Of a stretch of 64,000 bases of DNA, positions 34,680 to 46,797 are shown piece by piece (the first letter of the stretch is position 1; every line of letters begins with the position of its first letter). The notes under the pieces are model-generated. The model was given only the letters and a program-made list of their open reading frames with translations, made no database searches and was not told the origin of the DNA. The stretch is from Pyrus communis (lineage: Eukaryota > Streptophyta > Magnoliopsida > Rosales > Rosaceae). A program made the translations under genes and the position numbers. Location: the NCBI RefSeq assembly GCF_963583255.1, contig NC_084816.1, positions 8,320,600 to 8,384,599 of the forward strand. The letters run 5' to 3'.

Positions 34680-36736
34680 TGATGCAAAATATATTAAGCA
34701 CACAAATTAAACCCTCTTCTGACAATTGTAGCAAAGTATGTAAGTAGGGATCGTTCAAAACCGGGGATTAGGAGGGATTGCTAAACTCTTGAAAACTGAC
34801 CTAAGAAGTCCAAAACAAAGTTAAAAACACTAATTTGGACTCAAAGAATGAAAAACCAAAGTTAAAACACTAAAACAAAACAAAAACTCAAAACAGCAAC
34901 TAGAAGACTCAAAACTACCTAAAAACCACTTTCTGGGCAGTTTTGAGCACCTACACTAATTTGGACGAAATTGGTTGAAAACATGACTCAAAACACTTAA
35001 AAACATGAACCAAAACAATTTCTAACTAAATTGAGACTTCAAAGTAAAGGGGGATTTGATTTGGACGAAATTAAAGTTGAGAAAACAGATTGCAAAGTAA
35101 AACTGATCTTGAAACGTTTTTGGGGTTTTTAATGGATGATGGACTAGTTAGGGGTTCTTTCTCCACACATGACAAGTATGCAAATGACTCGATTTCCAGT
35201 TATTCCTTCATAGAATTATGAATGACAATGCCCCAAATTAACCGTGACATCACTAGTTAATTCTCAAGTTTTCCTTGTGTTATTGAATTGGATGACATCA
35301 TACGACAACCCAAAGCATTCTTCAAAAGTTCCTTACATGACATCATAATAAAGATACAATCAAAGATCATTACGTTCAATGAAAACTATAAGCATTAACA
35401 AAGCACTTGTGACTATGACATCATGACACTTATGCTAGGAATTGAACTTAACGCGATTGTGACTAGCAATCTTCACTACTTGTGCATATAAGTGTGTGCC
35501 AATTATGTGAAACAAACTTATATTCTAGCATCATATTCATGCAAGCCAATTAAGTGTCGACCCCTAATTAACAAACACAAATACGTTATTACTCGCACAG
35601 TTAAGCCAATTGCATTCACGATTCAAGAACTCATAACTGGAATTTATCAAATCAACTTGCACACATAGTTATGGCTTCGAAATCACCCCTAACCAATAGG
35701 GGTTTAGCCACTCATGTTCATAGCAAAATGAAAGGAAAATAAATTAAACATTGAAATCATAAAACGAATTACACCTAGAATGCACCAACGACGAAGCTTG
35801 AGCATCCAAGAGTCCTTCCTTCTTTCTCCTTGCTACGGCACAAAGGTGGATGGGATGGTTGGGATGTGTTTTAGGATCAGGGATTATGGAATTGGATGGA
35901 GGATAGGCACGGCAAGGTGTAGTGTTTGGTTGGAATTGTGTTTCTAGGATTTTAGGATGTGGAGAGTGGTGTGGCTAGATGAATCGACGAAAATTGGGTG
36001 AATGAGTGATTCCCCCAAGTGCCTTGCTGCAAAGCCTTATTTATAGGGCTAGGAAAGGTTTTTGAACTTAGTTGAAACACTTAAAGGATATATGTGTGTA
36101 GCTTGGACAAGGTAGGAGACAAGGTAGGACGGCTAGGAGACAAGCTAGGACGGCTAGGAGACAAGCTAGGACGGCTAGTGACAAGCTAGGACGGCTAGTG
36201 ACAAGCTAGGACGGCTAGGAGACAAGCTAGGACGGCTAGTGACAAGCTAGGACGGCTAGGAGACAAGCTAGGACGGCTAGGAGACAAGGTAGGACGGCTA
36301 GTGACAAGCTAGGACGGCTAGGAGACAAGCTAGGACGGCTAGGAGACAAGGTAGGACGGCTAGTGACAAGCTAGGACGGCTAGGAGACAAGGTAGGACGG
36401 CTAGGAGACAAGCTAGGACGGCTAGGAGACAAGCTAGAAATTAGGCACCATGTGTGATTAGATAAAGCCTTCTAGAAATAAGGTTTTTTAGGCCCCCTTG
36501 CAGCTCCCTAACTGAATTCAAGCCTTCAAATTCGTCCATCCTTATGCCTCCATGCTTGCACTATCCAATCTTGGCCCAAAAATGCTCTAGAATGCTCCAA
36601 ATTGCTTCTTTTTGCATACTTTGACACTAAAACCTGAAATTGCACGAAAATGACTTTAAACACTAAACTAACTAAGGAAAAACAACATAAATGCATGAGA
36701 ACAAGCCAATTAAGTCGCATAAAAATGCTCCTATCA
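34680..36736 (-). repeat. Athila 3' LTR
   Basis: 2,057 bases, TGATGCAAAATA...CTATCA as read on plus. It appears identical to the LTR at 44325-46381. It includes a TATA box (36038-36045) and a 15-unit minisatellite (36101-36437). Confidence 0.97.
36101..36437. repeat. U3 minisatellite, 20-21 bp unit, 3' LTR
   Basis: About 15 units of GACAAGCTAGGACGGCTAG with GA/T and C/G variants. It lies upstream of the LTR TATA box on the coding strand, so in U3. Confidence 0.95.
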
Positions 36737-36751
36737 AATTCCCCCACACTT
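36737..36751 (-). other. Polypurine tract of the Athila element
   Basis: The minus strand reads AAGTGTGGGGGAATT directly before the 3' LTR, the expected plus-strand DNA primer site. Confidence 0.9.
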
Positions 36752-38642
36752 AGCTTTTGCTAGTCCTCGAGCAAAACAAAGAAATAAAACAAGACAAAAC
36801 AAACAAACATAATCTAAACCTTCCAACGTTTGCCTCAGGGATTTCCAATGCACATGACATGTTAAAGATTATCATTCCCACAGATTTGAGTCAATTTAAC
36901 ACTTAAGCACATGCTTAATCATAGTCACTACTTACTAGTTCACAATTAACCAATTAAAACAATGTTTTGAATGTAGTAACATGCCTTAGAGAATTCCTTC
37001 TATCCTTAATAGATTTGCACTCTATTTTCACTCAGATTTTCTAACTACACACCCTATACTAGTTATATGTGAGAGAATTGATGTAGATATAAAAACGAAT
37101 GCTCACATATATGTATCACAAAGAATGCAATTTCCGGAGTTAATAGGCATGTTTAGATATGATCTCATGAATGGAATGCTACTACTTAGATGCGAGAACC
37201 AGTGACACCATATGCTCATACCAAATTCAAACTCAACAAATTGAAACACATAACACTCAAGATAGAAGTTTAAGGGTTGCAACGGGGCTTGGGGTATTGG
37301 TTAACAAAGAAAGGATAGGGAAAACAAACGTTACTTCAAGCATTAGTAAGCAAAGTAATGAAATTAAGACTTAGAATTCACTTAGTTTGCAGAAATTAAC
37401 TTAAAAACACAAGGGGAAGACTTTAAACAACTTCTTAGGGCCGAATTCAACTTTTTGGACCCTTTCTTCAACAAACAACACCTTGGAACTCTTTTTCTCA
37501 TGTTGTTCAACTCTTTTCATACTTTTTTTTTTTTTTTTTTTTTTTTTACGAATTTTTCTTTTCTTTTCTTTCTACTTCCCCCACACTTGGTTTCTGCCAT
37601 AAAGGAATTCCATTTGAATCATGCTTACTATACTTTAAGAACGAGGGTATGGATAGTCCTAATCTAGGCTAGGTGAAGGTAATGTGGGTTAACAAAGAAA
37701 AGGCTAAACAAGGCTCAATGGGGTTAACACCTAAACATATAATGGAGTAGGGCACACGGCTTTTTGGTTAAAGTGGTGGTCACTACACAACTTCATCTTG
37801 AATATGTGTTATGCTAATCAATACCATGCTTTGAATGAAATGGGCATGACTTCTAGTGTTTGGAACTAAATGATGAAACGCCTTCTAAGTAGCAACCAAG
37901 CAAAGAATAATGAGATCATGCAACGATTTTAGAAAACAAAGAATGCACAGATTTTAACTCTCCAAATAAACGTTTAGGTTCAAGTCTCACAAGGTTGTAG
38001 CGTTAATTTGAGTTCCTTCCTTCAAGCATGTTACAAAAACTGATTTTTTTCTTTTATGATTGCATGTGAATTCATAAGTTATAACCACAACCAAGCATAA
38101 ACATAGAGTAAATCAAACTTTCATCCATGTTAATCACTCTCTTTAACAGCCATGTATTTAAAAACCAAATCCTCATCATTGTGTTGGAAGGTACCCTAAG
38201 ACACAAACAAACACACAAAAACAACTCTTTTTTGGGTTTTTTAAAACAAATTTTTCAAATTTTTCTTTGATTTTCGGATTTTTATTCAAAACATACTAAA
38301 ACACACCAAAACTGCTTAAAAACACTTAAAAACAGCAAGGAACAAGTTTTGAAATAATGGGTGATAAAATCCCACGAATTTGCATGAAAAACACTTAGTT
38401 ACCCCCCCACACTTAAAATCAAACATTGTCCTCAATGTTTTAAGCATAAAATCACACAAAGAAACACACAAACAGCAAGTAAAACAACTAAATAGGCAGA
38501 TTAGAAAGAATCAACAAAGATAAGGGTTTAGGAACGCAAATCTGGAATTAGAGTGCTTTCTAGGTCTTCCTTTGTTGAATGGCATGGGTTGCCTCCCAAG
38601 TAGCGCTTTCTTTAACGTCTTGCAGCCGGACGAAGAACATGT
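36752..38642 (-). other. Athila 3' non-coding tail
   Basis: About 1.9 kb between gag-pol and the 3' LTR, where some Athila elements carry an env-like gene. No long frame is present here. Two additional AAGTGTGGGGG sites occur (37578-37588 and 38404-38414), plus a T-tract at 37525-37547. Confidence 0.75.
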
Positions 38643-41600
38643 TCAGGCACCATTGGTGCCCACGGCATGGAGTGAGATCTCCTCCACAACCTGCCCCACG
38701 GCATTCTCATAGTATGGCTTCAATCTATGTCCGTTAACCTTGAATTCCACCCCATTCCTTAAGCTTTGGACTTGAACTGCACCATGTGGAAAAACATTAG
38801 TAACAACAAAAGGTCCAATCCATTTAGAACGTAACTTTCCGGGAAATAAACGTAGACGAGAATTAAAAAGTAAAACTTTCTGCCCAATTGTGAAGGTTTT
38901 GCCCCTAATCATCTTGTCATGAAACGCCTTCGTCTTTTCCTTGTAAATGCGGGCATTCTCGTAGGCTTCATTCCTTAGTTCCTCAAGCTCATTCAATTGG
39001 AGCTTCCGATGCATTCCAGCAGCATCTAAGTCCAAATTGAACGTTTTGATGGCCCAATGTGCCTTATGCTCTAGCTCCACGGGTAAGTGACAAGGTTTTC
39101 CATAAACTAGCCGAAATGGAGACATCCCTAGGGGTGTTTTGTAGGCAGTGCGATATGCCCATAGTGCATCGTCTAAACGCATGCTCCAATCCTTCCGGTT
39201 AGGCCCCACGGTCTTCTCCAAGATTTGCTTGACCTCTCTATTTGATACTTCGGCTTGGCCACTTGTTTGTGGGTGATAAGGTGTTGAAACCTTATGCTTG
39301 ACATTGTACTTCTTGAAGAGTGCCTCAATGGTCCTATTGCAGAAATGTGAACCTCCATCACTTATAAATACCCGCGGCATCCCAAATCTAGAGAAAATGT
39401 TAGTCTTGATGAAATCTGAAACCACTCTAGAATCGTTAATACGGGTAGCTTTTGCTTCTACCCATTTAGAAACATAATCAACCGCAAGCAAAATATAAGT
39501 GAAACCAAATGAAGAAGGAAAAGGACCCATGAAATCAATACCCCAAACATCAAAGATTTCAACATTGAAGATGGGTGTTTGCGGCATTTGGTCTTTTGCA
39601 CCAATAGAACCTGTTCTTTGACATCTATCACATGTTAAGCAAAACATTCTAGCATCTTTGAACAATGTAGGCCAATAAAAACCAGATTCTAACACTTTAC
39701 GAGCTGTCCTTTGGGTACCAAAATGGCCTCCACATGCATAAGAATGACAAAATGCTAGAATTGAGTTAAAATCAGAAGTTGGCACACATCTTCTAATAAT
39801 CTGATCTGGGCAATATTTCCATAGATATGGATCATCCCACACATAAAATCTTGCATCATGTATCAATTTATCACGTTGGACCTTGCTTAGGGTGTTAGGA
39901 ACTTGCTTAGTCACCAAGAAATTGACCAAATCGGCATACCAAGGGGTACTTACCTCAATGGACAGAAGTTGTTCATCCGGAAACATCTCAGAAATGGGGA
40001 GGGATTCTTCTTCACGCACCAATCTACTCAAGTGGTCAGCCACCACGTTTTCACAACCTTTCTTGTCCCTAATTTCAATATCGAACTCTTGAAGTAAGAG
40101 CATCCAACGAATGAGCCTTGGTTTGGCCTCCTTTTTGGTGAAAAGATACTTCAAGGCTGCATGGTCAGTGAAAACAATTACTTTAGTTGCAATAAGATAT
40201 GATCTAAACTTATCTAAAGCAAATACAACCGCCAAGAGTTCTTTTTCGGTTGTAGAATAATTCAATTGAGCATCATTTAAAGTGCGGGAAGCATAATAAA
40301 TAACATGTGACTGTTTATTTTTCCTTTGACCCAAAACAGCCCCAAGTGCATAATCCGAGGCATCACACATCAATTCAAATGGAATGGACCAATCCGGGGG
40401 AGTTATGATGGGTGCCGTGGTTAGGAGCTCTTTGAGATGCTTGAATGACTTCTCGCATGCCTCGTTGAACTCAAAAGACACATCTTTTTGGAGGAGGCGG
40501 CATAGGGGTTGTGCAATCTTGGAAAAGTCCTTGATAAATCGTCTATAGAATCCTGCATGACCAAGAAAAGAACGAACCTCTCTAACCGAAGTAGGAGAGG
40601 GTAAGTAGCGTACAAGATCTACTTTAGACTTATCAACTTCAATTCCTTTTTCAGAGATTATATGACCCAAAACAATACCTTGTTTAACCATAAAATGGCA
40701 TTTTTCCCAATTTAAAACAAGGTTTGTTTCAACACAACGTTTCAAGATTAAAGTGAGATTATCCAAGCATTTATCAAAAGAATCACCAAAAACACTAAAG
40801 TCATCCATGAATATCTCAATAATCCTTTCAACATAATCAGAAAATATGCTTACCATACACCTTTGAAACGTGGCAGGGGCATTGCACAAACCAAATGGCA
40901 TGCGTCGATATGCAAATGTTCCAAAGGGACAAGTAAAAGTGGTCTTTTCTTGATCATCCGGGGCAATGACAATTTGATTATAACCTGAATATCCATCAAG
41001 AAAGCAATAAAAAGAATGACCCGCTAACCTTTCCAACATTTGATCTAGGAACGGCAATGGGAAGTGGTCCTTCCTTGTGGTGGCATTTATCTTCCTATAA
41101 TCGATGCATACACGCCAACCGGTTTGGATTCTCATGGGTACAAGCTCATTCTCGGCATTTTCCACAACCGTCACTCCGGATTTCTTAGGCACACATTGGA
41201 TAGGTGAAACCCAACGACTATCGGAGATAGGATAAATGACTCCACAATCAAGAAGTTTGATTATCTCCTTTTTCACAACTTCCATCATTGGAGGGTTAAG
41301 ACGGCGTTGAGCCTCTCTAGTTGGTTTGGTCCCCTCCTCAAGAAATATGTGATGCATACAAGTTGTGGGGCTTATACCTTTGATATCGGCCAATGTCCAT
41401 CCTAGGGCAGATTTGTACTCCTTCAACACATGCATGAGTTTTTCCTCCTCTTGTGCCGTGAGGGATGATGATATGATGGCAGGCAGTGTCTCATTTTTTC
41501 CCAAGAAAATGTACTTCAAATGGCTTGGCAAAGGTTTGAGTTCAAGGATAGGTGCCTGAATTATGGATGGAAGCAACTTGTTAGTCGAAATGGGAATGGA

Positions 41601-44186
41601 CTCTTTGTTAGGAAACTTACCATCATGTATTGGTGATGACTCAAGGGCAGCAACTACTTCAAGAAAATCCTCACTAGGAGGCACGGCATAGGATAGTGTA
41701 TTTGTGCCGTGGGGTTGCATGGATGTTGCTCCCTTGGTTTTGACTTCTACACCACTTGTAATGACTTTTTCAAGCATATCATCATTCAAATCTTCAAGGT
41801 ATCCCTGCGCCAAAGAGTCAACAGTATCAATAGAGAAACATGAATGATCTTCACTAGGATACTTAATAGAATCAGAAAGATTGAAATTAACAACTTCCCC
41901 ATCAAATTCCATGGACAAAGTTCCATTAAACACGTCAATCTTAGTCCGGGCCGTTTTCATGAATGGCCTTCCAAGTAGAATGGGCAGCGAGGGTGCATGA
42001 TCCGATTCATCCATCTCAAGGACATAGAAATCCGCCGGAAAGATCAAATGATTAACCTGCACCAAAACATCTTCCAAAACTCCCTTTGGATAGGCATTAG
42101 ATCTATCGGCCAATTGTATGATAACACCATCCTTTTTCAATGATCCTAGGTTCATAGAGACATATATGGAATATGGCATAACATTTATAGAGGCACCTAA
42201 GTCAAGCATGGCAGATTCAAATCTAGTGTTACCTATGACACAAGGAATGGTGAAACTACCCGGATCTTTGCATTTGGGAGGTAGTTTGCGTTGCAAGATG
42301 GCGGACACATTCTCACCTACTTTTACCACTTCCTTGGTCGACATCCTCTTCCTAGTGGTGCACAACTCCTTCAAAAACTTGGCGTATCTAGGGACTTGCT
42401 TGATTGCATCCAACAAGGGTATGTTCACTTGAACTTTCCTAAATGTCTCAAGGATGTCCTTTTCAGCTTCTTCCTTCCTTGTTTGCATAAACCTACTAGG
42501 AAAAGGAGCATTCGAAGGAAAAGCATTAGTAGAAACCGAATTTGACACATTCTTACCCTTTTTGGCCGAATTAGACAGTTTTGGGGCACTAGCAACTTGC
42601 GGCAAAGACTCTCCCACCTTTGTCATGGGTTTGCTTGATTCTTCCTCTTCAATTTGCAAGTTTTCATCACCTTTGGGACCTGATTGTGATGGTGTAGGAT
42701 CTGCCCCAATCTCTTTTTCACTTCTCAAGGTTATGGCTTTTGCACTTTCGAAGCTTCCCTTTGGATTTGGAACGGTGGAACTAGGGAGCTTTCCTTGTTC
42801 ACGAAACTGCCCCATAAACTCGGCAATTTGCCCCATTTGTTTCTCCAATTGATCCACCCTTTTGTCTTGGTTTTGCATAGCCTTAGCTTGATCGTCCTGC
42901 CCATTAGACAACTTAGTTAGTATCTTAAGAAGTGCATCATTGTCAAGAGACGTACCTGAGGCACTTGGGCCGGATTGGGCTTGATTTTGGGGTGGGCCGT
43001 AGGTTTTGGGAAAGAACCCAGGGGGTTGTTGCCTAAAGCCTCCTTGGTTTTGAGATTGTTGGGGCTCCCTCCATTTGAAATTTGGGTGGTCTCTCCAACC
43101 GGGATTATATGTGTTGGAATAAGGATCGTTCCTTGGTTGGTTTTGGCCTTGAAACCCAATTGCATTGGCGCTTTCCCATCCACCATTTTCAATCAACTGT
43201 GGACATTTTTCAGAGGCATGTCCATGCATAGAACATACGCCACATACAATTGGTCCTTGCATCTTCATGCCCTCGGCCAACTGAGACACAATAGAAGTAA
43301 GATTAGCCAATTGTGAATTAATGTCGGAAGTAGAACTTACCTCATGAACATGTTGCCGTGGGGGTCCTCTTTGGCCTACTCCTTCGTATTGTTGATCGTT
43401 CAACGCTCGATTAGAAATCAAGGTCTTGGCAGCCATAGGTGTTTTGTCCACTAATGCTCCACCTGCCGAGGCATCGAGCATTTGACGTTCTAATGGTAGG
43501 AGGCCCTCGTAGAAGTATTGCAAAAGTAGCTCCTCCTTCATCTGATGCTGTGGACAAGAAGCAACAAGTGATTTAAAACGTTCATAGTATGCAGGAAAAT
43601 ACTCACCTTCATCTTGTTGAATTCCACTTATTTTTTTACGAAGAAGAATGATGCGAGAAGTTGGGAAAAACTTCTCCAAAAACGCTCTTTTCATACTCTC
43701 CCATGAAGTGACAGTGCCAGGAGCCAACTCGTATAACCAATCCTTAGCTTTATCCATTAAAGAGAACGGAAAAGCTTTCATCTTCAAAATACTTCCGTCA
43801 ACATTGACGGGAGTCATGCTTGAACAAACTACTTCAAACTCTTTAAGATGCTTGTTTGGATCTTCCATGGAAAGCCCATGGTATTTAGGAATGTGGTGCA
43901 ACAGGCTTGACTTCAACTCGAATTCATCGGTCTTGCCTTGGGCAGCCGCGGGGTATTGAATGCATAATGGTGCGGCATTGGCCAACCCTGAGGCCGAAAG
44001 CTCTTTAATGGTCCGATTGTCTGCTGCCATAACTTCTTCTTCCACTTCTTCAAACTCAGATTCGGCCTCTGAACTTGAACTAGGTTCACTACGTTCGGGA
44101 TGCCTCCTCTTTCTTCTCAAATCACGTTCAAAATCGTCGTTAAAGTCTAAGATATGTGCATGCACAGTTTGAGAACTCCGCGTCAT
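38643..44186 (-). CDS. Athila gag-pol polyprotein
   Basis: A single open frame of 1,847 codons without stop or frameshift. The gag region has the Athila capsid-type stretch ([15 protein letters not shown], about 138-152; [11 protein letters not shown], about 221-231) and a zinc knuckle [14 protein letters not shown] at 315-328. The aspartic protease centre is [10 protein letters not shown] near 660. Reverse transcriptase has [24 protein letters not shown] and FMDDFSVFG near 1127. RNase H begins at [13 protein letters not shown] near 1272, with [16 protein letters not shown]. Integrase has an HHCC-type finger near 1480-1525 and catalytic parts WGIDFMGPF (about 1551), SDGGSHF (about 1610) and [13 protein letters not shown]. 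No chromodomain follows. The start codon lies 114 bases after the primer site. The frame looks competent, but activity cannot be judged from sequence. Confidence 0.97.
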   Translation of the reverse strand: MTRSSQTVHAHILDFNDDFERDLRRKRRHPERSEPSSSSEAESEFEEVEEEVMAADNRTIKELSASGLANAAPLCIQYPAAAQGKTDEFELKSSLLHHIPKYHGLSMEDPNKHLKEFEVVCSSMTPVNVDGSILKMKAFPFSLMDKAKDWLYELAPGTVTSWESMKRAFLEKFFPTSRIILLRKKISGIQQDEGEYFPAYYERFKSLVASCPQHQMKEELLLQYFYEGLLPLERQMLDASAGGALVDKTPMAAKTLISNRALNDQQYEGVGQRGPPRQHVHEVSSTSDINSQLANLTSIVSQLAEGMKMQGPIVCGVCSMHGHASEKCPQLIENGGWESANAIGFQGQNQPRNDPYSNTYNPGWRDHPNFKWREPQQSQNQGGFRQQPPGFFPKTYGPPQNQAQSGPSASGTSLDNDALLKILTKLSNGQDDQAKAMQNQDKRVDQLEKQMGQIAEFMGQFREQGKLPSSTVPNPKGSFESAKAITLRSEKEIGADPTPSQSGPKGDENLQIEEEESSKPMTKVGESLPQVASAPKLSNSAKKGKNVSNSVSTNAFPSNAPFPSRFMQTRKEEAEKDILETFRKVQVNIPLLDAIKQVPRYAKFLKELCTTRKRMSTKEVVKVGENVSAILQRKLPPKCKDPGSFTIPCVIGNTRFESAMLDLGASINVMPYSIYVSMNLGSLKKDGVIIQLADRSNAYPKGVLEDVLVQVNHLIFPADFYVLEMDESDHAPSLPILLGRPFMKTARTKIDVFNGTLSMEFDGEVVNFNLSDSIKYPSEDHSCFSIDTVDSLAQGYLEDLNDDMLEKVITSGVEVKTKGATSMQPHGTNTLSYAVPPSEDFLEVVAALESSPIHDGKFPNKESIPISTNKLLPSIIQAPILELKPLPSHLKYIFLGKNETLPAIISSSLTAQEEEKLMHVLKEYKSALGWTLADIKGISPTTCMHHIFLEEGTKPTREAQRRLNPPMMEVVKKEIIKLLDCGVIYPISDSRWVSPIQCVPKKSGVTVVENAENELVPMRIQTGWRVCIDYRKINATTRKDHFPLPFLDQMLERLAGHSFYCFLDGYSGYNQIVIAPDDQEKTTFTCPFGTFAYRRMPFGLCNAPATFQRCMVSIFSDYVERIIEIFMDDFSVFGDSFDKCLDNLTLILKRCVETNLVLNWEKCHFMVKQGIVLGHIISEKGIEVDKSKVDLVRYLPSPTSVREVRSFLGHAGFYRRFIKDFSKIAQPLCRLLQKDVSFEFNEACEKSFKHLKELLTTAPIITPPDWSIPFELMCDASDYALGAVLGQRKNKQSHVIYYASRTLNDAQLNYSTTEKELLAVVFALDKFRSYLIATKVIVFTDHAALKYLFTKKEAKPRLIRWMLLLQEFDIEIRDKKGCENVVADHLSRLVREEESLPISEMFPDEQLLSIEVSTPWYADLVNFLVTKQVPNTLSKVQRDKLIHDARFYVWDDPYLWKYCPDQIIRRCVPTSDFNSILAFCHSYACGGHFGTQRTARKVLESGFYWPTLFKDARMFCLTCDRCQRTGSIGAKDQMPQTPIFNVEIFDVWGIDFMGPFPSSFGFTYILLAVDYVSKWVEAKATRINDSRVVSDFIKTNIFSRFGMPRVFISDGGSHFCNRTIEALFKKYNVKHKVSTPYHPQTSGQAEVSNREVKQILEKTVGPNRKDWSMRLDDALWAYRTAYKTPLGMSPFRLVYGKPCHLPVELEHKAHWAIKTFNLDLDAAGMHRKLQLNELEELRNEAYENARIYKEKTKAFHDKMIRGKTFTIGQKVLLFNSRLRLFPGKLRSKWIGPFVVTNVFPHGAVQVQSLRNGVEFKVNGHRLKPYYENAVGQVVEEISLHAVGTNGA

Positions 44187-44300
44187 GCACTAGTACCTAA
44201 AAAACAAGAAACAAAAATAGGTCAGAAACTAAAACAAAATCAGAAACAAAGTGAAATAAATGAAACAAAAACAATCCAAGGGATTTAGCAAAGTTGCTAA

Positions 44301-44318
44301 TCCCCGGCAACGGCGCCA
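44301..44318 (-). other. Primer-binding site for tRNA-Asp
   Basis: The plus strand shows TCCCCGGCAACGGCGCCA, the 3' end of plant tRNA-Asp including CCA. The element's coding strand is therefore complementary to it. It sits six bases from the 5' LTR. Confidence 0.92.
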
Positions 44319-45682
44319 AAAATTTGATGCAAAATATATTAAGCACACAAATTAAACCCTCTTCTGACAATTGTAGCAAAGTATGTAAGTAGGGATCGTT
44401 CAAAACCGGGGATTAGGAGGGATTGCTAAACTCTTGAAAACTGACCTAAGAAGTCCAAAACAAAGTTAAAAACACTAATTTGGACTCAAAGAATGAAAAA
44501 CCAAAGTTAAAACACTAAAACAAAACAAAAACTCAAAACAGCAACTAGAAGACTCAAAACTACCTAAAAACCACTTTCTGGGCAGTTTTGAGCACCTACA
44601 CTAATTTGGACGAAATTGGTTGAAAACATGACTCAAAACACTTAAAAACATGAACCAAAACAATTTCTAACTAAATTGAGACTTCAAAGTAAAGGGGGAT
44701 TTGATTTGGACGAAATTAAAGTTGAGAAAACAGATTGCAAAGTAAAACTGATCTTGAAACGTTTTTGGGGTTTTTAATGGATGATGGACTAGTTAGGGGT
44801 TCTTTCTCCACACATGACAAGTATGCAAATGACTCGATTTCCAGTTATTCCTTCATAGAATTATGAATGACAATGCCCCAAATTAACCGTGACATCACTA
44901 GTTAATTCTCAAGTTTTCCTTGTGTTATTGAATTGGATGACATCATACGACAACCCAAAGCATTCTTCAAAAGTTCCTTACATGACATCATAATAAAGAT
45001 ACAATCAAAGATCATTACGTTCAATGAAAACTATAAGCATTAACAAAGCACTTGTGACTATGACATCATGACACTTATGCTAGGAATTGAACTTAACGCG
45101 ATTGTGACTAGCAATCTTCACTACTTGTGCATATAAGTGTGTGCCAATTATGTGAAACAAACTTATATTCTAGCATCATATTCATGCAAGCCAATTAAGT
45201 GTCGACCCCTAATTAACAAACACAAATACGTTATTACTCGCACAGTTAAGCCAATTGCATTCACGATTCAAGAACTCATAACTGGAATTTATCAAATCAA
45301 CTTGCACACATAGTTATGGCTTCGAAATCACCCCTAACCAATAGGGGTTTAGCCACTCATGTTCATAGCAAAATGAAAGGAAAATAAATTAAACATTGAA
45401 ATCATAAAACGAATTACACCTAGAATGCACCAACGACGAAGCTTGAGCATCCAAGAGTCCTTCCTTCTTTCTCCTTGCTACGGCACAAAGGTGGATGGGA
45501 TGGTTGGGATGTGTTTTAGGATCAGGGATTATGGAATTGGATGGAGGATAGGCACGGCAAGGTGTAGTGTTTGGTTGGAATTGTGTTTCTAGGATTTTAG
45601 GATGTGGAGAGTGGTGTGGCTAGATGAATCGACGAAAATTGGGTGAATGAGTGATTCCCCCAAGTGCCTTGCTGCAAAGCCT

Positions 45683-45690
45683 TATTTATA
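45683..45690 (-). promoter_or_regulatory. TATA box in the Athila 5' LTR
   Basis: The minus strand reads TATAAATA, about 60 bases downstream of the U3 minisatellite. It is the likely start region for the genomic transcript. Confidence 0.65.
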
Positions 45691-45745
45691 GGGCTAGGAA
45701 AGGTTTTTGAACTTAGTTGAAACACTTAAAGGATATATGTGTGTA

Positions 45746-46082
45746 GCTTGGACAAGGTAGGAGACAAGGTAGGACGGCTAGGAGACAAGCTAGGACGGCT
45801 AGGAGACAAGCTAGGACGGCTAGTGACAAGCTAGGACGGCTAGTGACAAGCTAGGACGGCTAGGAGACAAGCTAGGACGGCTAGTGACAAGCTAGGACGG
45901 CTAGGAGACAAGCTAGGACGGCTAGGAGACAAGGTAGGACGGCTAGTGACAAGCTAGGACGGCTAGGAGACAAGCTAGGACGGCTAGGAGACAAGGTAGG
46001 ACGGCTAGTGACAAGCTAGGACGGCTAGGAGACAAGGTAGGACGGCTAGGAGACAAGCTAGGACGGCTAGGAGACAAGCTAG
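45746..46082. repeat. U3 minisatellite, 20-21 bp unit, 5' LTR
   Basis: The same 15-unit array and the same order of variant units as in the other LTR. Confidence 0.95.
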
Positions 46083-46381
46083 AAATTAGGCACCATGTGT
46101 GATTAGATAAAGCCTTCTAGAAATAAGGTTTTTTAGGCCCCCTTGCAGCTCCCTAACTGAATTCAAGCCTTCAAATTCGTCCATCCTTATGCCTCCATGC
46201 TTGCACTATCCAATCTTGGCCCAAAAATGCTCTAGAATGCTCCAAATTGCTTCTTTTTGCATACTTTGACACTAAAACCTGAAATTGCACGAAAATGACT
46301 TTAAACACTAAACTAACTAAGGAAAAACAACATAAATGCATGAGAACAAGCCAATTAAGTCGCATAAAAATGCTCCTATCA

Positions 46382-46797
46382 GGTTCTTCTATGTAGAGAT
46401 TTTTCCAACCCTTATGCTTGTGGGAGGAACTTGTATTTATAGGCTTCTCAAGGCTTGCCTTTGGGATGATTTTAGGCATTTTTGTGTCTTAATTTCAGCC
46501 ACTTTACTCCCTTGGCCAAATTCAAGGATCTTGTTGCCTATTTTGTGAGCAATCTTCAATTCTTACTTATTTTATAAAGATGTTTTAGCTTTCTTTCCAG
46601 TTTTAGGATCAATTTGGATTCCCTAGCCGAATTTAAGGGGGTTTTCTCCCTTGTGCTAAATTTTGGGAATGTTTTATACTTCCCTTGCTTGATTTATGCC
46701 ACATGTCATCGATGACTTGTCTATTTGTGATGAGTCATATGCCACGTGGAGCTTTGTGATGCACCTTTTGTATGCAATGAAATTTACATATCTACAG
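46382..46797 (-). mobile_element. Older LTR, part right of the Athila insertion
   Basis: The minus strand begins TGTAGATATGTAAATTTC at 46797 and carries TATAAATA at 46434-46441, consistent with the start and promoter of an LTR. Athila interrupts it at GGTTC; the continuation is 34053-34679. No second LTR was located, so this is an inference from end form and composition. Confidence 0.45.

Larger units (their letters stand above)
34680..46381 (-). mobile_element. Complete Athila-lineage Ty3 LTR retrotransposon
   Basis: An 11,702-base element on the minus strand. It has 2,057-base LTRs (34680-36736 and 44325-46381), both TG...CA, flanked by GGTTC duplications. In transcription order: 5' LTR, tRNA-Asp primer site, one gag-pol frame (44186-38643), a 1.9-kb non-coding tail, polypurine tract, 3' LTR. 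Comparing the LTR texts by eye shows no difference, even through their minisatellites, so insertion was very recent. Gag sequence, FMDD reverse transcriptase, the tRNA-Asp primer site and lack of a chromodomain point to Athila rather than chromoviruses. It is inserted in an older LTR element. No env-like frame survives in the tail. Confidence 0.97.
44325..46381 (-). repeat. Athila 5' LTR
   Basis: Promoter-bearing LTR for this orientation, 2,057 bases, apparently identical to 34680-36736. Confidence 0.97.

Noticed and set aside
36101..36437. Regular short repeats resembling a CRISPR array
   Set aside because: Units are contiguous 20-21-mers without spacers, inside a plant LTR, and duplicated exactly in the other LTR.
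39173..44172. Many smaller frames on both strands under gag-pol
   Set aside because: Shadow frames of the single 1,847-codon gag-pol frame.
44301..44318. tRNA-Asp 3' end read as a possible tRNA gene
   Set aside because: Only the terminal 18 bases including CCA are present, in the primer-site position next to an LTR.
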